Position numbers and translations under genes: made by a program. From NCBI GenBank assembly GCA_907163375.1, contig CAJQUW010009068.1, positions 1 through 64,000 of the forward strand: 64,000 bases of DNA, given 5' to 3'. The notes under the pieces were generated by a model that saw nothing but the letters and a program-made list of their open reading frames with translations, was not told the origin of the DNA and made no database searches. Source of the DNA: Prostheceraeus crozeri (taxonomy: Eukaryota > Platyhelminthes > Polycladida > Euryleptidae). Of the stretch, positions 30,156 through 41,474 are shown piece by piece (the first letter of the stretch is position 1; the number at the start of each line of letters is the position of its first letter).

Positions 30156-32393
30156 CCCTTAGACGGCCAAGCCATTTGATACTACGAGAATGGCCAAGGG
30201 GTGGTGATTTTGACCACCTCCATAATTTTTTATTCTAACCCAATTTTTTCCAAATAAAAAGGCTTTATTATTCCAAATGATATCTAATTACTCGAAATGA
30301 ATCACTATCAGCAAAAAAGTTAGTTATTTGAGACACAGCATTGAATGCAAATGAAATTACTGTGTGATTTGCAAACTGGAATTTCGCAAAGTCCGCATTT
30401 CTCTTTGGTTTTGAGTGCATCGCGTGATTTCTTGCCTTCTTCTCTACATCTTTGGCATCTGAACAGTTCTTGTCCAGCTGAAGGATTTGGAGGATTTTGT
30501 CTTGTGGTTCTTGGATTTGGTACTCTGATTCTGTGGGACATCAAGGAGACGATCTCATTTGGTATTCCAACTGGATCACTCAATCGGAAATTCATATGTG
30601 GAGTCGCTAATTGCTTTGCGAGTTGAAGAAGAAATTGCCGTCTTCTATTCTTCTGTGGCAGACTTGTCCATTCCGAATGATGCAAGTTGAAAATAGTGTA
30701 GGCATCGATGGCACTTATATCAAGGATATTTTGCATATGAACCATTGGCCATCGTCGAACACTCGTTCTGCATGAGTATGCCTTCGCCAATTGGTTAGCT
30801 GCATCAACACCGGCTTTAGTAGAATTGTAGTACTCTTAAATGGTACTCTTCTTTTTTGGAGTGTTAGTAACTTCTCCTGAGTGCATAGTGGAAAGCATGT
30901 GCACTATACTCTTTCGCTTCACCTGATAGCTTTGTAGAGTGACCCTTCGCTCGTCCTCAGAATAAGCAAACTTTGACTCATGCTGTTCGGTTTCCTGAAG
31001 CAACACAGGAGGGATAAATCGCTTGTTTTTTTGTAGAGTTCCAACGTATGTTGTGTCTTTCTTTAGCAATTCAACTGCCATTTCCTTTCAGCTGAAAAAT
31101 CTGTCGCCTGTGACATTCCGTCCATAGTTCAGGAAGGGTTCAGTCAAATGAAGGACAAGCTTCTTGGCCGTGTTGTTTGCTTTGTGGTCTGCAACTGCAT
31201 TAGGATCAGAGGGCTTCTTACATGATGGCGATCCATTCAAGTAATATCGATGTTTGGAATCACATGCCCAGTGAATAACCTCGCCAAACTTCCCCGGCTT
31301 TCTCGGATTGTAGACAGTATGAGGTGACCCGCACCGGGATGCCACCAATTGCTCGTCTACAGTGATACACTCACTTGGAGTAAAGTAGATCCGCAGCCTT
31401 TCGTTCCATTGCATCCAAATATCTCTCATTGCAGCAAATGTATCTGTGAGCTTTCGATTTTCGCGGGTCTCTGGATCATCAAACCTCATACAAGCTCCAT
31501 ATTCGAAACAAATTTCTGCCCATTGCCGTTCTGTAAATCGTTGAAAATTGAGCACTCCACAATTCATTTGTAGGGATGTGTTGATCGTCGTTTGCACCAC
31601 GATAGTATAATGTTCCCAAGTAAGCTTTCAATGACTCCATTGAGAGATGCACATGAATTCCAAGATTTTCTTTGAGAGTGCCGAAGTATTTCCTCTAACA
31701 TATCTGACGGGCAGAATAGTTCCCACGTTTCTGAGATTGTGTCTTTCTTCGCTTCATTTGTAGGCCTCTCGTTACCTCGGTATACGTTCTCAGCACATCG
31801 TTTGCTTTCCGTACGAGCATTTTCCGACCATTTATTTCCTTTGTCTGTACACATGTTATCCTGTTGAGCTGGTTCTTCTTGCGGTTGCGGACGCATATAG
31901 CTTCATGGAATGACGTATTCTTCGTCTGTTGATGAGCTATAATTATCAGGATCTTGCTCTGCTCTCACGTCATTCATGTGCACCACACAACTCTCATTGT
32001 CTCCACTTGAACTATCGCCATCCGATTTATTGATATCAAACAGTCTGTCTACAGCTACACGGGCAGCAGCTCTTCTTGGTCGTGATGAAGTTGCCATCGC
32101 ATGCGAAGTAGAAATGAATTCACATCCACTCCCTTGTCAACACGCACATTACACGCAAGCTGATTGAAAAACAGTCATGTCACTCGTCAGCCAATCAGTG
32201 AGTCACCTTCATTCACTCGAGATGCGTAGCGATCGATGCAGGCGCCGCTGGAATGCAAAACCCTCAGGGTTTAATGACAATACCCATAAACTAAAATTCA
32301 CCAAGTTTCAGTTTCTGTCGAGTTGTTGATTAAGAATGCAGACGAAAACTCCGAAGGGGTGGTGATTTTCACCGCCCCTTGGCCGTCTAAGGG
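30156..32393 (-). mobile_element. piggyBac transposon, complete ends, broken gene
   Basis: The termini CCCTTAGACGGCCAAG (30,156-30,171) and its exact inverse (32,378-32,393) form a perfect 16-bp inverted repeat flanked on both sides by TTAA (30,152-30,155 and 32,394-32,397), the piggyBac target duplication. A second inner word ggggtggtgatttt is shared near both ends. Length 2,238 bp. The perfect ends imply it is not very old. Confidence 0.95.
30320..32097 (-). pseudogene. piggyBac transposase, interrupted
   Basis: Starts MATSSRPRRAAARVAVD at 32,097 with the usual acidic Ser-rich N-terminus. Core motifs of the DDE_Tnp_1_7 family: ECITVDEQLVASRCG (first Asp), NVTGDRFFS (second Asp) and, near 30,800, KAGVDAANQLAKAYS (third Asp); SKHRYYLNGS and VTLQSYQVKRKSIVHMLSTMH are also family-typical. 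The C-terminal cysteine-rich domain is present (FRCQRCREEG, EKCGLCEIPVCKSH, CIQCC). Defects: frameshifts between 31,560 and 31,900, an in-frame TGA after FFS (about 31,090) and an in-frame TAA at about 30,836. All three catalytic Asp are kept. Inactive as it stands, but its ends could still be mobilised by a related enzyme. Confidence 0.92.
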
Positions 32394-32416
32394 TTAAGAT
32401 CATGGATATAAAGTAC

Positions 32417-33040
32417 GTAATTGTTTGGCCATTCCTGGATATTATACACTATGTCAAAAATAGCCTCCGGCTTTCTCAGGAATAAAAAAAACAAAATTTC
32501 TAATATACCTATAATATACCTAAAGGATCATGGAGTCCCCTGATGGACGTGACTTGTATCCTTAATGTATTTTCCATGGTTAATTAAACTTACATTGTAA
32601 ACCTCTTGCTTTTTACTTTACAAATTCTGCAAATGGGATTCTGGTAAGCATTGCAATGAAGACATAGCATGTTTCATATTTAAAACAAAGCTACTACAAA
32701 TGAAATGGGAAACCTCCAATGGATCTAACTTTTGTCAACGTTAGTAAAACATGTCTACATGTATATAGAATGAGAACCTAGTCCTTTTAAATTGTCACAA
32801 TTGTCCCAGTCGAACACTGCGATTCAAAAGCAAGTTGCACTATCGGTACGTGAATCCCTATCAATTCAAATCTCTTAGAAAAATTATAAAACACTGTTCT
32901 CATCCATGACCGTTTAAATATTTACTTGCACATTTCACGTTCCGATCCTCTACTCAACTCAAACCACTGTACCAAGAATTAGCACGAACAAAATCCCTTC
33001 CAATCCATTACTCGGTTCTAAACTAGTCGGTTCTCAAGTA
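32417..33040. other. no gene seen
   Basis: Non-coding sequence right of the piggyBac; no repeat or frame that I can support. Confidence 0.4.
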
Positions 33041-33624
33041 TTCGGTTCTCATCCACGTTCGCATCCACTTGTTGTAGATAGGGTTTTCCTACTACTAGCG
33101 TGAGCTGATAAAGGAAAATGGGTCCATCTTTCTCCGTAGAGTGCATGATCAATTCATCAGTAGAATTATAAATTTTCAAGTCTGGATATCGCTGACGTAC
33201 AGTATCTGCGTCTGAAGTCTCCGGTCATTTATCATCAATCAGAAATTGAGACAATTCATCACATTCCTGAGAACGTTGTTGAGCAGTCAGTTTAAGGTTT
33301 TTCTTTTATGGACTACATATAGATGGTAGGGATCTTGAAGTTGCTGTCGCACAGCTAGGTGGAACACAGTCGAAAACAGAGGGTGGTAGCAATGGTACGC
33401 CGTTCTGGTTACCAGGACATGGTTTGCGTCTAAAATCAGTAGCCCAGTGTAACTGAAACGCGTTGATTCCTTCACGGAACAAAACCGGGAAGAAATTTAT
33501 TTGGAAGAGCTCTCAGCCAAGCTTGACAGTCTCCTAAATCTTTCGGAAATCTGTAGATTGGCACTGAATTGGGAGAATCCTTGTAACCAGAGCGGCAACC
33601 GTACACAATGCATTTTCGACCCAT
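33040..33624 (-). pseudogene. THAP-domain protein remnant
   Basis: From the ATG at 33,624: MGRKCIVYGCRSGYKD (the first two zinc cysteines), then VPIYRFPKDLGDCQAWLRALPN, the AVPxFP-like and basic Trp helix of THAP zinc fingers, which bind DNA. The continuation in another frame (about 33,460-33,300) has HWATDFRRK and PPSVFDCVPPSC, so a frameshift lies near 33,480. The position where the third zinc cysteine is expected (C-x-x-H-W) reads F-Q-L-H-W. Further decayed coding-like sequence runs to about 33,040. THAP proteins occur both as host genes and as products of P-element-like transposons; I cannot tell which. Confidence 0.6.
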
Positions 33625-33699
33625 AGTCTCGAAGCACTTTATCACATACAGCACGAAGTGGAATACCGCAGTTAAAACGTCAAGAAGCAGCTTCAATGC

Positions 33700-33920
33700 C
33701 GCGATGTAATGACAATGTGTTCTCAGTCTAATGAAAGACTACAGGGAGAAAATCACGGCGTAAGAAAAATCGATACAATAAGCTAAACAGCAGCGCGTAG
33801 CGGCTGACCCCGATCTGATGAGTCATGTCAGGCAGCACATGTGATCTGAATAAGCATTGGGATGTGTGTGCTGCACTGCGAGTACTTTTTGACTATGGAA
33901 TCAAAGGTTTAACTCGGTAA
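33700..33920. other. no gene seen
   Basis: Short gene-free spacer between the THAP remnant and the Penelope fragment. Confidence 0.35.
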
Positions 33921-33926
33921 AAGTGC

Positions 33927-36330
33927 TCATGGAATAAACATTCTTTTTAAATAAGTAGGACTCCGGTAGATTGACTGCCATCGGCGTCTTCCATGCCTCC
34001 TTTCAGTACGCCGTGATAGACACCCATTGACCGCAAAACCTAATAACTTTTTGAAAATGGTTTCATCATTTTGGGGATTACTATTGTTTATATCACTATA
34101 AACAAGATCTGTAGCTAAATCAGTTACTTCTTTTTCAGGTACGTTTGTGAATAGTGACTCGACGTCAAAACTACACAAAAAATTGTTTGAGTCAAATTTA
34201 TCCTTCTCAGCCTCAATTTCTTGACAAAGCAGATAAGGCGTGGCTTGGCAGACGCATTGGGATAATCCAGTAAGTTTGTTTTTTTGAAAAAGACCAATCT
34301 GCCGAAGATAAAGTTTATTAAACGTTCAGAAACGCAACGTGTCCGAGACCAACTCCGTCATCAGGCTATACATTGAATGGAAGCAATAAAACTTGGCACT
34401 TGTCCCTGCAGTCAACATGATGAACACATAACACACTCGACAGACATCAGCTACAAGATTCAGCTACTAACACAATAGCATGCAAATACGGTCTACACAC
34501 ATCAACGGACCGAAAAAATAAAATAAATACATGCATATTCTGCTAATATCAAACAGATAGCAAAATAAGACAAATTAAAGAAAAAAACAAGCTGGGAAAG
34601 TAAAAGAAGGCAAACAGGATTAAGTAAGTAACAGTCATGCAACGCTCAAAAGTCACAAAAGAAACTTTTCCATAATCAGTAGGCATCCTAATCAATTACG
34701 GTGTCGTATCGCTGAAGCCAGGGCTATCAGTAAATTACAACCATCTCTGAATAGCCGAGATGAATACGTGGACTATTCTGTGTTTCTTTTGTGACTTTTG
34801 AGCGTTGCATAACTGTTACTTACTTAATCCTGTTTGCCTTCTTTTACTTTCCCAGCTTGTTTTTGATTTTTCCTTTAATTTGTCTTATTTTGCTATCTGT
34901 TTGATATTAGCAGAATATGCATGTATTTATTTTATTTTTTCGGTCCGTTGATGTGTGTAGACCGTATTTGCATGCTATTGTGTTAGTAGCTGAATCTTGT
35001 AGCTGATGTCTGTCGAGTGTGTTATGTGTTCATCATGTTGACTGCAGGGACAAGTGCCAAGTTTTATTGCTTCCATTCAATGTATAGCCTGATGACGGAG
35101 TTGGTCTCGGACACGTTTCAATTTCTTGAATGAATTGGTTAGTTGAGCTAAGCATATACTTCGCGTTGATTTGCTTTTTAATTATTTCGTCCAAATAGGC
35201 CTACTTAGCTAAATCGTATGCAGGAGTGCCAATGGCACTGACAATTCGTCTTGCTCCATTGCTTTCTTTATGAACTTTGATTGTATCATATAATTTACCT
35301 AATGAACTACCTGAAGGTAATATTCTCTTGAAAGTGCTAATTGGTATTTTCGGATTTACATGTTCGTTGAAAAAGGACGTTAAGCTTCGTTCATCTTTAC
35401 AGACTGGGTGATTATCTAAATTATTTGGGATACTTATTTTTTCGAATTTAGATGCATCATTGACAAGAGCATCTATTTTTGTAGTATACTGTTCACATCC
35501 AGAATCACCACACCGTTGCCTCTATCATACTTGCAGATTTTAATGCTTTTATTTTTACTTAATCTACGGAGAGTGTTATGCATCTTTTTACTTTCATAAT
35601 CATTACATGATGCTGTTGCATCCTTTTCGAATTCTTTAGTTATCATAACAAATTCTTTCTATATGTCTTTCGACAAGTTATCACATATACTAAGTGATTT
35701 TTCAATTTCACACCGTAATTCATATGTATCTATCTTTCTAGGTAGGATATGGTGTTTCATACCATAATGTAATACCTCTTTTTCACATACCGTTAATTCG
35801 TATGTACATGTACTTAAATTCATTATCGCTTCAGGAGCTTCCCATTTTTTTTCTACCCAGAGTTTTGTAAGTTTTTTATTATGTGTGTCTACAACTTGTT
35901 TTAAGGAACTGTCAACAATTTTATACATACATACTTTTAAGACGGTGTACTTTACCAGAGAAAGTTTTGTGCGCAAGCTATTTTGCTGAAGCTCAAGTTC
36001 CGTTTGCGTTGTTTTGAAATGTATTTTATATGATCATCAATTATTTGACTTTTATATTGATCTCTACATCTATCCGTTGTTACACTGGAAGGGAACTCTA
36101 GGTAAGGAATTTTACATTCTTAAACAATACATGTAAGAATACATTTTTGAAAATATCCAATGTCTAGCTTCTGGTTTTTCATTTTGTACGTTAGTTTTTC
36201 AATACGTCGTAATTGTTTAATTGGAATGCCATGATCTCTGCTGTATTGGTGAAAAATTTCGGTTACATTTTTGCTTTTATACAACCACAATATGATAAGT
36301 AATACGATATGCATAACTCTCAAGTTATGG
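33927..36330 (-). pseudogene. Penelope-like retroelement, N-terminus and RT, split by a palindrome
   Basis: Right to left: N-terminal basic helical part (IPIKQLRRIEKLTYKMKN, 36.2 kb), then VVDTHNKKLTKLWVEKKWE (35.86 kb), LSTCTYELTVCEKEVLHYGM (35.8 kb), then near 35.25-35.5 kb the RT start with PISTFKRILPSGSSLGKLYD and the YDTIKVHK motif. After the palindrome, CSFDVESLFTNVPEKE (about 34.15 kb) gives RT motif A with the catalytic Asp and the FTNVP hallmark of Penelope RTs. The rest of the RT and the GIY-YIG domain are missing here. Several frameshifts and stops (for example near 35,650 and 36,120). Penelope elements copy RNA to DNA at target sites using this RT. Confidence 0.85.
34336..35117. 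repeat. 330-bp-arm palindrome inside the Penelope element
   Basis: Arms 34,336-34,665 and 34,782-35,117 are inverted near-copies (one has a few extra bases) around a 116-nt loop. The outer word of each arm is acgtgtccgagacc followed inward by a TCATCAGG-type word (CTGATGA on the opposite strand), similar in style to the hammerhead-bearing palindrome at 12.3 kb, but no GAAA core is in place. It separates the two parts of the Penelope RT, so it is probably an inverted pair of Penelope-type ends that landed in the gene. Confidence 0.85.
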
Positions 36331-36339
36331 AAAAACTGC

Positions 36340-37115
36340 AGTCTTGCTTTCGTACTTTTAATCTAGTCTTCTTCATTACATGTAATTTCATATCATTTAT
36401 TGGCCACATTTTACCTGCATAAGCCTAGTGGTTTTTCATATCACAAAAATCTGCCAAGTTGGTTCGATGACAAATAATTGTCAATGATCCAATCGTTCAC
36501 GTAAGCCTATGATGCATTTGTTATAGACGAGCTTATATGTATCCTGCAGATATGTGTAATTTGTCTTAAAGTCTCGTCTGTCAACAGACGTTTTGATCAA
36601 GGATGTTTCAATGACGTAAATAGTAAGCGAAGTGAATCTTGAAAACTGGCCAATGACGTCAGCAAAACGGAGACGAGTGTCCCCACCTTAATTTTTATCT
36701 CCTTCCAGTCTCTACCGGCAAGAAAAAAGGAAATTTTTTGTCATCTCTAGACGAACGCAGCCCACAGCGACAAAGTAAGATTCTTGTCTAGAGCATAGGC
36801 TACATGGAGTGACTAATGAGTGCCACTTTGAACCATCACTGAACCGTTGGTATTCATATCCTTCGATGTCATACTCATTGTGCGGCAGCTACAACGAGTT
36901 TCTGCAAGGAGAGAGGCCAAAAATGAGAATTTCACAGAATGATGTACACCCGTTCCTACCACAAATCTGCGCGTCTGCCGAGTTCTTGTTAGTCCCTCTT
37001 CGCGTCAGACACGATCAAAGAAAAATACATGTCAATCCAATGGAACACAGATCGGAGTTTTTGGTTGAAATGAAATTATCCATGTTTTAAGAGAAAAGTA
37101 TTAAGTCTGGTGCCA
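36340..37115. other. no gene seen
   Basis: A plus frame at 36,809-37,090 has no recognisable motif and no supporting signals. A word of about 19 bases ending at about 37,112 (aagtattaagtctggtgcc) recurs inverted near 45,349, suggesting an unrecognised dispersed repeat. Confidence 0.35.
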
Positions 37116-37120
37116 TGAAA

Positions 37121-37780
37121 CAGGGTGTCCCAAAATTGGTGCAGCTTTTTATTTCAATTTTGGAACGACGTCTGAAAATCATTTTCTTAATCAAAGGCAA
37201 CATGAAAATATATACCATGAGGTTTTAGCATTTACAGTAGGCTAAATGGTCGAAATATCCTTCATCTTTGGATAGTAAAATATTCACTATTCTCAGATGC
37301 TATGCTGTCAACTGCACTTACGATGTTTTCATTTTTAATTTCACGTTTTGTACCAATTTTCTCTTGGGTTCGTCAATAGTTTTTGGCTTTCCATTATGAT
37401 ATAGCATGTACCTCTTCTTCAACACTCAAAGCCGGCAATTTCATAGCGTCAGGTTTGTGAGATCTTACCGGTCAAACTGTTTCGAAGCCGCGTCCACATC
37501 CCCTTTGAAGAAGTTAGGGTTTTCTTAAAGTTACGGCAACATGACGAAAAAAGTGCGATGGTGTTCCATCCTACTGGAAAATTCTTGTGAAGAACACCCC
37601 TTCGATTGACATTGTGGAATGAAGTGATTCTTCAGCGTTTCATTACAATTATTGCCGTTCACAGCGTCGGAGAAGAAAAAACACTCACATTCATGGCACT
37701 GAGAAAAAGCTGTCCACAGTACGCAATGAATGGAAAGAGCGAGTCAGAGTCATGGTAGGTTTTTCACTTGCCATATGGCA
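37121..37780 (-). pseudogene. Tc1/mariner-superfamily remnant
   Basis: Begins with a mariner-like end (CAGGGTGTCCCAAAATTGG) at 37,121. On the minus strand the flanking decayed frame ends like a transposase C-terminus (GKPKTIDEPKRKLVQ, then KDEGYFDHL), and further right a DGTPSHFF stretch corresponds to the second catalytic Asp (DGAPxH pattern). It has many stops and frameshifts, so it is old. Confidence 0.55.
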
Positions 37781-38087
37781 ATGATGCAATTATGCCTATT
37801 TATAGAGCCATTTTGTGAAAATGTTGCTTAATCGCTACAAATAATGTTGGGTACTAAATCTGTATTGCTCATTGATCAAATTCTATTTGATTATCTTTAT
37901 CATCTGAAGTGATTGCCTGACGCAAAGAGAAGGGATACAGAAAATATCTTAATTTGTCTGTAAGTAAGTAAGTAAGCGTATATTTGTACCACTGATAATC
38001 AGAACACTCGAATTATTGACACAGAGAAAAATAAAAAAAGGTAACATTTAAAGATATACGAGTACAGCAGCATTTGAAAGCAAAAAT

Positions 38088-39076
38088 TCAAGTACAGGTA
38101 ATATTGTTAATCATAAGCGAGACATAAGGGAAGAAAGAGCGCAGTCTGCGCTCTGAGCTAACTTCAGGTAAACATAAATGGCTACTGCGGTGCATGCGAG
38201 ATGGCACAAAGCCGTGAAGAGGATGTACTTCGAAATCTTCACATTTTCTGAAATAATCAATTGAACGATTTTTTCTTAATGAAGAAAGTGAAGGAAAATC
38301 GTCACATTTACAATGTTTCCCACAAATAATGACATGACAACGTTGATGAAACTTTTCAAGGTCTATTTTTAGTGATTTTGGAAGCCATGCTAACAAGGAA
38401 GCGGCATATAAGAGTAGAGACAAAATGATGGAGTTATATACATCCACTAATTGAACTCGCGATAACAAAGGTTTCAAAAGACGTATTGTATACAAACGCT
38501 GCGAGGAAGTTCTCAATACAGCATCAACATGCGAATTCCATTTGAGCTTGTCATTCCAAATCACTCCAAGTATCTTGCATTCACTTACAACCTCAATGTC
38601 AGGATAAAAATATATACATGTACAAGGAGAGCCACATCGGAATACCATTTGCTTGGATTTACGCAAATTTAGAGTCATATGTTTTTGACGAATCCAAGCG
38701 AAAAAATCCGTTAAATTATCACAGGATGTGTCGTTTTTAAAAATCGGCTCAATCAAGCTTACATCATCAGCATAGATGACAACGGTTGACAACGGTGAAA
38801 CTGAGAGCGAGCCCATGAGTACCGCAAATAACACAGGACCTAATACTGATCCTTGTGGGATTCCTGAAGGAACATTGAAAGTGGGGCCAAATGCACAGTT
38901 GATTTTAATGCGAATCAACCTCTCCGTCAAATAACTTTTCAACCATGTTATGAAACCACCACTTACACCTCCATCAAAAGTCTGTTTAGCAAGATATTTG
39001 GCAGAATTTTATCAAATGCCTTCTTTAAATCAAGGCATGTCAGTCTCACTGCCAGAACATCAGCTGGATCCATGTA
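38088..39076 (-). pseudogene. LINE ORF2, RT catalytic core and C-terminus
   Basis: Continues after the hAT with LTCLDLKKAFDKI (motif A, catalytic Asp), a frameshift or stop near 38,960, then SGIPQGSVLGPVLF (motif B), VVIYADDVSLIE (motif C, YADD), LNLRKSKQMVF and ILGVIWNDKLKWNSHV (thumb). The end is VIICGKHCKCDDF (Cys/His patch) as in the 18.1-kb fragment. 284 residues are open from 38,942 to 38,088. Confidence 0.9.
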
Positions 39077-39089
39077 CTCAGTGACAAGC

Positions 39090-39620
39090 ATGCCGGCACG
39101 GGGTGGGCAGGGTGGGCAAAGCCCATGCTGCCCTTTTCACACGGTGGGCAGGGTGGGCAATGCTGCCTTTTTACAGGAGGGGCAAATTGCCTTTTCACGG
39201 GATGGGCAAATGTTTAATTACCTATATTACGCTAGTATATTGCCCTTTTTCAAGTACGCTGTAAGTGACTTCAGTTAGGATGTTTCCTTTAGACAGGATG
39301 GACAAGTTAATATGTGTCGCCTTTTGGTTGACAGAGTGGGCAAGTTGATCAACATGATTGCCGTTTTGTAGGGTGAGCAAATTGATCTATTTTGCCTTTT
39401 TACATGGTCGGCATAAGTTATTAATGTACATATGTTGCCTTTTTTTACGAGTACAACGTGGGCGCGTGTTTCTATGTTGCCTTTTTGCGCGGCGGCCAAG
39501 TTATTCTACTGCGTCTTGCATTTTGACAGGTGCAATTTGCCATTGTGCAATTTATAGAGGATGGGCAAATAGAAACAATGCTGACTTTTCACAAGGCGTG
39601 GGCAAGTCTGCGGTCACATT
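39090..39620 (+). repeat. hAT sub-terminal repeats
   Basis: Degenerate units of about 40-60 bp built from gggtgggcaa and tgccttttt words, alternating in the two orientations, fill the left end of the hAT; a few are present at the right end (cttgcccatgctgcc, near 41,440). Such sub-terminal motifs in hATs bind the transposase BED finger. Confidence 0.7.
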
Positions 39621-40046
39621 TACAAAATAGGTAATGTCATACAGTTGGGAGTCGAAAGTCGAAAGGAATAGTGAATCAATTGGGGGACACTTTTTTGATC
39701 GCTAGCATTAAGTGCTCATACGACGTGATCTGTATAATGGAGAATATTTCCAGGACTAGTCAAAGATCTGATGTTAGTGCTCAAGAAGCGAATTTCGTCT
39801 TCAAAACCTTGCGAAGCAACGATTCAAAGAAATGTGCTGCAATGACGAGGCTAGTACGATTAGCATACTAGCTAGTCATGCAGAAAAGCTACAAGCAGAA
39901 TTAGGGGACGAAATGACAGATAGCATCATGGAGAGAAAGGAAAAGAGAAAAAGAAAACTGCCAGAAATATTGTCCGAAATGACAGACTTGCCTGATATTG
40001 ATACACCGGATACAACGTTCCAATCTTTTTCCAGAAATATTTTGAT

Positions 40047-40616
40047 TTGATCAATTTGATCGACGGAGCAATGCAGAGAAGATTCTCCCAAAATGATTTG
40101 AAAATATTAGAAGATATTGAAATAGCCCTGATAGACTCTGTAAATGGCAAGCTCGAGAAGGAATCATTTGACAAAATATTTCCAATTGTGTCCAGAGTAA
40201 TGAAGCTTCAACAATCTCGCAAAGCAGAAATTGAAGAAGAACTAAAGGGTTTGCCAGTCCTCCTCAAAATGAGAAATGAACAGATCAAACCAAGAATAAA
40301 GACGGTTACAAAGATATCAACAATTTGTGATATATTTAACGCAATGCCAATGACGAAAAAAGCTTGCAAAATTACCCACTACTTGCTGAAATATTATTGC
40401 ACAGTACCCATGAGCTCAGCGACAGCGAAAAGAAGTTTCAGCGCAATGCGACGCCTGAAAACATGGACCAGAGCCAAGACTGGACCAAACCACCTTAACA
40501 ATATCTTGTTTGCAGTATTGCATAAGGATTACATGGACGATGTTAATATCCACACCGTTGCTGATGAATTCATCAAATTCAATGAAAAGAGACTCTCATA
40601 CTTTGGAAATTTCTGA
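40047..40616 (+). pseudogene. hAT transposase C-terminal part
   Basis: 189 open residues ending in the hAT dimerisation domain: TVPMSSATAKRSFSAMRRLK, then LNNILFAVLHKDYMDDV. The N-terminal BED finger and the first two catalytic acidic residues are missing. A short frame just upstream (39,832-40,050) has KRKRKLPEIL, as in the linker of this family, in another frame. It resembles the ZMYM/52-kDa-repressor-like hATs common in marine invertebrates. A deleted, non-functional copy. Confidence 0.85.
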
Positions 40617-40744
40617 TCTGGCTCTTGTTTTTCTTGTTTGTATCATTAGAGTTATCACAGAGGTTTAGATTATATTGTTTGATATTTTGTACATAAATAG
40701 ATCATAATGATTTGATCAAATATTTTATTTTTGAATATTTTCCG

Positions 40745-41322
40745 TATCAAAGCTGGATACCGGTGTCGTGAATAATAATAACCTTACAGTTAAGTACACA
40801 TTAAGAATATCAAGTTTAAGTCACTGTACGTAAAAGTGTATATAGAACCTACAATATATGATTCGATTTCGGTTGCATCACATTGTCATATTTTTAACTT
40901 CTCCTTATTCTATAAGCCTCATATTTTCACACGTTATTTCATCGGAATGGAACCTACTTATAATATTGTTAAATCATGGCATTATGTTTATGCATTTGTT
41001 AAAAGAAACCTCTATATAAGATCATTTGAACTCCGTATTCATTTAAGCAGAAGAAAAGTAATTCAAAAATCACATATAAAGTCAAAATTTTCAAATAAAA
41101 GTTCCCATACTTTAGATACAAATAAAGGTGCCGATACCGATGCGAACATGCAATACTATGGACTAATAACCTATGGACTACGGAACTATTCCTACCGCAG
41201 CTAATTGTTATTGCAAAGCGATGATTATCATGCTCCGATGTAATGATATCAAGCTCGATCCACAACGTTCTACACCACGCCTAGTATGGAAATCCGCGCG
41301 ATTCGCGCGGCAGGGAAACTAG
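40745..41322 (+). mobile_element. non-autonomous Helitron (3' end clear, 5' end tentative)
   Basis: Ends with a GC hairpin CCGCGCG-ATT-CGCGCGG at 41,294-41,310 followed 8 nt later by CTAG at 41,319-41,322 and a T. This is the Helitron 3' signature: a hairpin, then CTRR inserted 5' of T. The 5' end should start with TC after an A. A TCAAAGC word near 40,745 is a candidate only. No Rep/helicase gene is present. Confidence 0.6.
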
Positions 41323-41474
41323 TAAGTGCTTCCTGGTCTATGGTTATATAATTTAAATAAATAAAGGCGTGTAAAATAGTCCAATTTCTTGTATATACAT
41401 GTAGGTGTGCATATTATGCAAAATGCCTTTTTTATACTTGCCCATGCTGCCCCTTTTACGTGCCGGCATGCTTG

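Larger units (their letters stand above)
39085..41474 (+). mobile_element. hAT transposon inserted into the LINE
   Basis: Terminal inverted repeats CAAGCATGCCGGCACG (39,085-39,100) and its exact inverse (41,459-41,474) are flanked by the 8-bp target duplication CTCAGTGA (39,077-39,084 and 41,475-41,482), the hAT hallmark. It holds sub-terminal repeats on the left, a partial transposase in the middle and a Helitron end on the right. Not autonomous. Confidence 0.95.

Noticed and set aside
35088-35120. Hammerhead ribozyme at the outer edge of the 34-35-kb palindrome
   Set aside because: CTGATGA is present but no GAAA follows a plausible stem II.
36809-37090. 93-residue plus-strand frame
   Set aside because: No recognisable motif, no splice or promoter context, and unremarkable composition.
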